Positions 56,770-58,202 of a stretch of DNA of 58,202 nt are shown piece by piece; positions within the stretch are counted from its first letter, which is position 1, and each line of letters opens with the position of its first letter. The notes under the pieces were generated by a model. The model was not told the DNA's origin. It was given only the letters and a program-made list of their open reading frames with translations, and did not search any database. The position numbers and the translations under genes are program-made. Origin of the DNA: Methanobrevibacter cuticularis (GTDB lineage Archaea; Methanobacteriota; Methanobacteria; Methanobacteriales; Methanobacteriaceae); assembly GCF_001639285.1 (NCBI RefSeq), contig NZ_LWMW01000117.1, positions 1-58,202 on the forward strand. Reading direction: 5' to 3'.

Positions 56770-57840
56770 ATGAAATTTTTTGGAAATGATGATGATAAAA
56801 AAGAAGAACAGAAAAGAGGACTCACTAATAGTCTAGGAATAGATTTGGGTACTTTAAACACAGTTATTGCAAAGCCATCTGGAGATAAATTTGACCTTTA
56901 TCAAATTCCTTCAGTCGTAGCTGTTAAAAAGGATGATGCTAGTACAGTTTTAGCTGTTGGAGAAGAAGCTAAAATGATGCTGGGAAGAACACCAGAAGAT
57001 ATTGTAGCTCTTAGACCTTTAAGAAAAGGAGTTATTGAGAGTATAGTTCAAGCACAAGCATTATTAGAAAGAGCTATGGAAATTGGAACTAAAGAAGGAG
57101 AAAGGATTGGTAGGATTGTAATTGGAATTCCTGGAGATGCTTCAGAAGTTGAAAAAAATGCAGCTGAAGAAATTGGTAAGAAGGCTGGAGCTGAATATGT
57201 TTTAGTGATCAGTGAGGGACTATCTGCAGCTATTGGTGCAGGATTACCTATAGCAGAACCTGATGGAACTATGGTTATTGATATTGGCGCAGGATCAACA
57301 GATTTAGTTGTTATTTCTCTTGGAGGAATAAGTGATATTGAAACTGTCAGATGGGGTGGAGATGATATCGATAACAACATTGTAGATCTTGTTAAAGAGA
57401 AATATAATGTTCAAATAGGTATACATGATGCAGAAGCTGTTAAAATAGAGGTTGGAATGTTCCATTGCGATGAAGAATTAGAAAATTTAAGCACTCAAAT
57501 CATTGGTAAATCCATTGAAACAAATAGACCAAAGAAAATATCAATTGACTCAGAATTTGTAGCTGATGCCGCTGAACCAATAATAAAAGAAATAATTTCA
57601 GGCCTCAATTTAGTTCTAGAAAGACTTTCTCCAGAATTAATAACTGGTATATATAATAACTCTGTTGCAGTAGGTGGAGGTTCCCAGATAAGAGGTCTTA
57701 AAGAAAGAATATGTGCAGAGTTATCCATCCCTGTTACTATTTCAGATGACCCTATGACAGTAGTAGCTAAAGGTGCAGCTATTGTTGCAGCAGAACCACG
57801 AGCATTAGAACCAGAAGTTCGTTTAAAAGCAATGAAATAA
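56770..57840 (+). CDS. Actin-like ATPase of the MreB/Hsp70 superfamily
   Basis: A 356-aa protein with the actin/Hsp70 ATPase fold. Phosphate loop 1 is LGIDLGTLNTVIA near residue 23. The interdomain region is GRIVIGIPGDASEVEKNAAE near 115. Phosphate loop 2 is MVIDIGAGSTDLVVISLGG near 168, with GGDDIDNNIVDLV after it. The adenosine motif is VAVGGGSQIRGLKERI near 298. It is closest by eye to archaeal MreB-like proteins, which would fit a rod-shaped pseudomurein cell, although the charged N-terminal 20 residues (GNDDDKKEEQKRG) are unusual. ATG 56770 was preferred because GAGGG is six bases upstream; ATG 56764 abuts that site. Probably partners the coupled upstream gene. Confidence 0.82.
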   Translation: MKFFGNDDDKKEEQKRGLTNSLGIDLGTLNTVIAKPSGDKFDLYQIPSVVAVKKDDASTVLAVGEEAKMMLGRTPEDIVALRPLRKGVIESIVQAQALLERAMEIGTKEGERIGRIVIGIPGDASEVEKNAAEEIGKKAGAEYVLVISEGLSAAIGAGLPIAEPDGTMVIDIGAGSTDLVVISLGGISDIETVRWGGDDIDNNIVDLVKEKYNVQIGIHDAEAVKIEVGMFHCDEELENLSTQIIGKSIETNRPKKISIDSEFVADAAEPIIKEIISGLNLVLERLSPELITGIYNNSVAVGGGSQIRGLKERICAELSIPVTISDDPMTVVAKGAAIVAAEPRALEPEVRLKAMK

Positions 57841-57988
57841 TAATCACTAATAGATAAATATAAAAATTATATATTTAATTCATCAATCAGGAACTTGAAA
57901 TAGTGCAGAATCTATATAGTTTCTAGTAAAATATTTCATGTATGGCTATTATAGTTAATATGTATGGATAATTTTATATGGATAATTT

Positions 57989-58120
57989 TCTGATGAGCGA
58001 ATATTTTGCTATGAAGGTATATTGGAGTATTCATTGGTCAAATGGTGTTTTTGTCCAGAATGCAATCCTTTTCATGTTTCTAATCTAAGAAATCAGGATA
58101 AATCTCACTACTCAAATCAT
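57989..58120 (+). pseudogene. Remnant of an IS1595-type transposase N-terminus
   Basis: Reading across two frames gives DERIFCYEGILEY, then, after a one-base shift, HWSNGVFCPECNP, then, back in the first frame, VSNLRNQDKSHYS and TAA. The order Cys-x-x-Leu, then Trp-x-Asn-Gly-x-x-Cys-Pro-x-Cys, is the zinc ribbon that opens IS1595-family transposases. No catalytic domain follows. The rest of 57841-57988 shows nothing. Confidence 0.4.
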
Positions 58121-58124
58121 TCTT

Positions 58125-58202
58125 AAAAATATTCCGAAGAATATTAAAAAAGTTATTCATTCCTAAAACCATTCCTAAAAATATTCCGAAGAATATTAAA
58201 AA
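58125..58202. repeat. Direct repeat carrying a hairpin, at the window end
   Basis: A 26-base block starting at 58125 recurs at 58177. Each contains AATATTC-CGAA-GAATATT, a perfect seven-base-pair stem (58128-58145 and 58180-58197) followed by AAAAA. The window ends inside the second copy, so the array may continue. Confidence 0.8.

Overview
The window is AT-rich DNA from a methanogenic archaeon, most likely Methanobrevibacter or a close relative in the Methanobacteriaceae. The evidence is two long adhesin-like proteins (ALPs) of the type abundant in Methanobrevibacter, a porCDABEF pyruvate:ferredoxin oxidoreductase set, archaeal CO dehydrogenase/acetyl-CoA synthase genes (cdhA, B, C, D, E plus cooC), archaeal bifunctional FBP aldolase/phosphatase, RadB, archaeal-type CDP-alcohol lipid synthases, methanogenesis marker 16, and GGAGGTGA/GGTGAT ribosome binding sites with frequent TTG starts. 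Species cannot be fixed from this window.

Layout. 1-3.6 kb: ALP1, a terminator, a small inverted-repeat element and a tandem array. 3.6-8.3 kb: methanogenesis marker 16, ThiI and FBP aldolase/phosphatase. 8.3-10.2 kb: a 42-codon gene and a gene graveyard (an HTH/DUF357 composite pseudogene and a VapC remnant) beside an intact DUF357 gene. 10.2-16.4 kb: a CDP-alcohol phosphatidyltransferase, Sua5/YrdC, RadB, an aminotransferase and a dihydropteroate-synthase-like protein. 17-22.7 kb: porC, D, A, B, E, F and a fumarate hydratase subunit. 22.9-30.1 kb (minus): a complete phosphate locus, read as HTH-PhoU, pstS2, pstS1, pstC, pstA, pstB, phoU. 30.2-36 kb: a membrane protein, an eroded stretch with a G12 run, and ALP2. 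36.4-40.3 kb: tRNA-Thr, tRNA-Leu, a 57-aa ferredoxin, an anchored protein, a Wzy-like polymerase and Ogt. 40.5-49.6 kb (minus): cdhA-cdhB-cdhC-cooC-cdhD-cdhE-polyferredoxin. 50.8-52.7 kb: cobalt/nickel ECF genes M, N, Q without the ATPase. 52.8-58.2 kb: a DUF515-like protein, archaetidylserine synthase, and a translationally coupled pair ending in an MreB/Hsp70-fold actin-like protein, then a transposase remnant.

The metabolic genes fit together. CODH/ACS makes acetyl-CoA from CO2, Por reductively carboxylates it to pyruvate, FBP aldolase/phosphatase serves gluconeogenesis, and fumarate hydratase serves the incomplete reductive TCA branch. The CbiMNQ uptake components would supply the nickel or cobalt needed by CODH/ACS and corrinoid proteins.

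The features least explained by known genes are at DNA level. Many unrelated short tandem arrays (20-60 bp units) sit just after stop codons or inside operon gaps. The palindrome AATAGCTATT recurs at least 11 times. A G12 homopolymer lies in otherwise G-poor DNA upstream of ALP2. I did not find an unmistakable new multi-gene system. The best candidates for new biology are the coupled unknown/actin-like pair, the tandem-array pattern and the possible phase-variable tract before ALP2.
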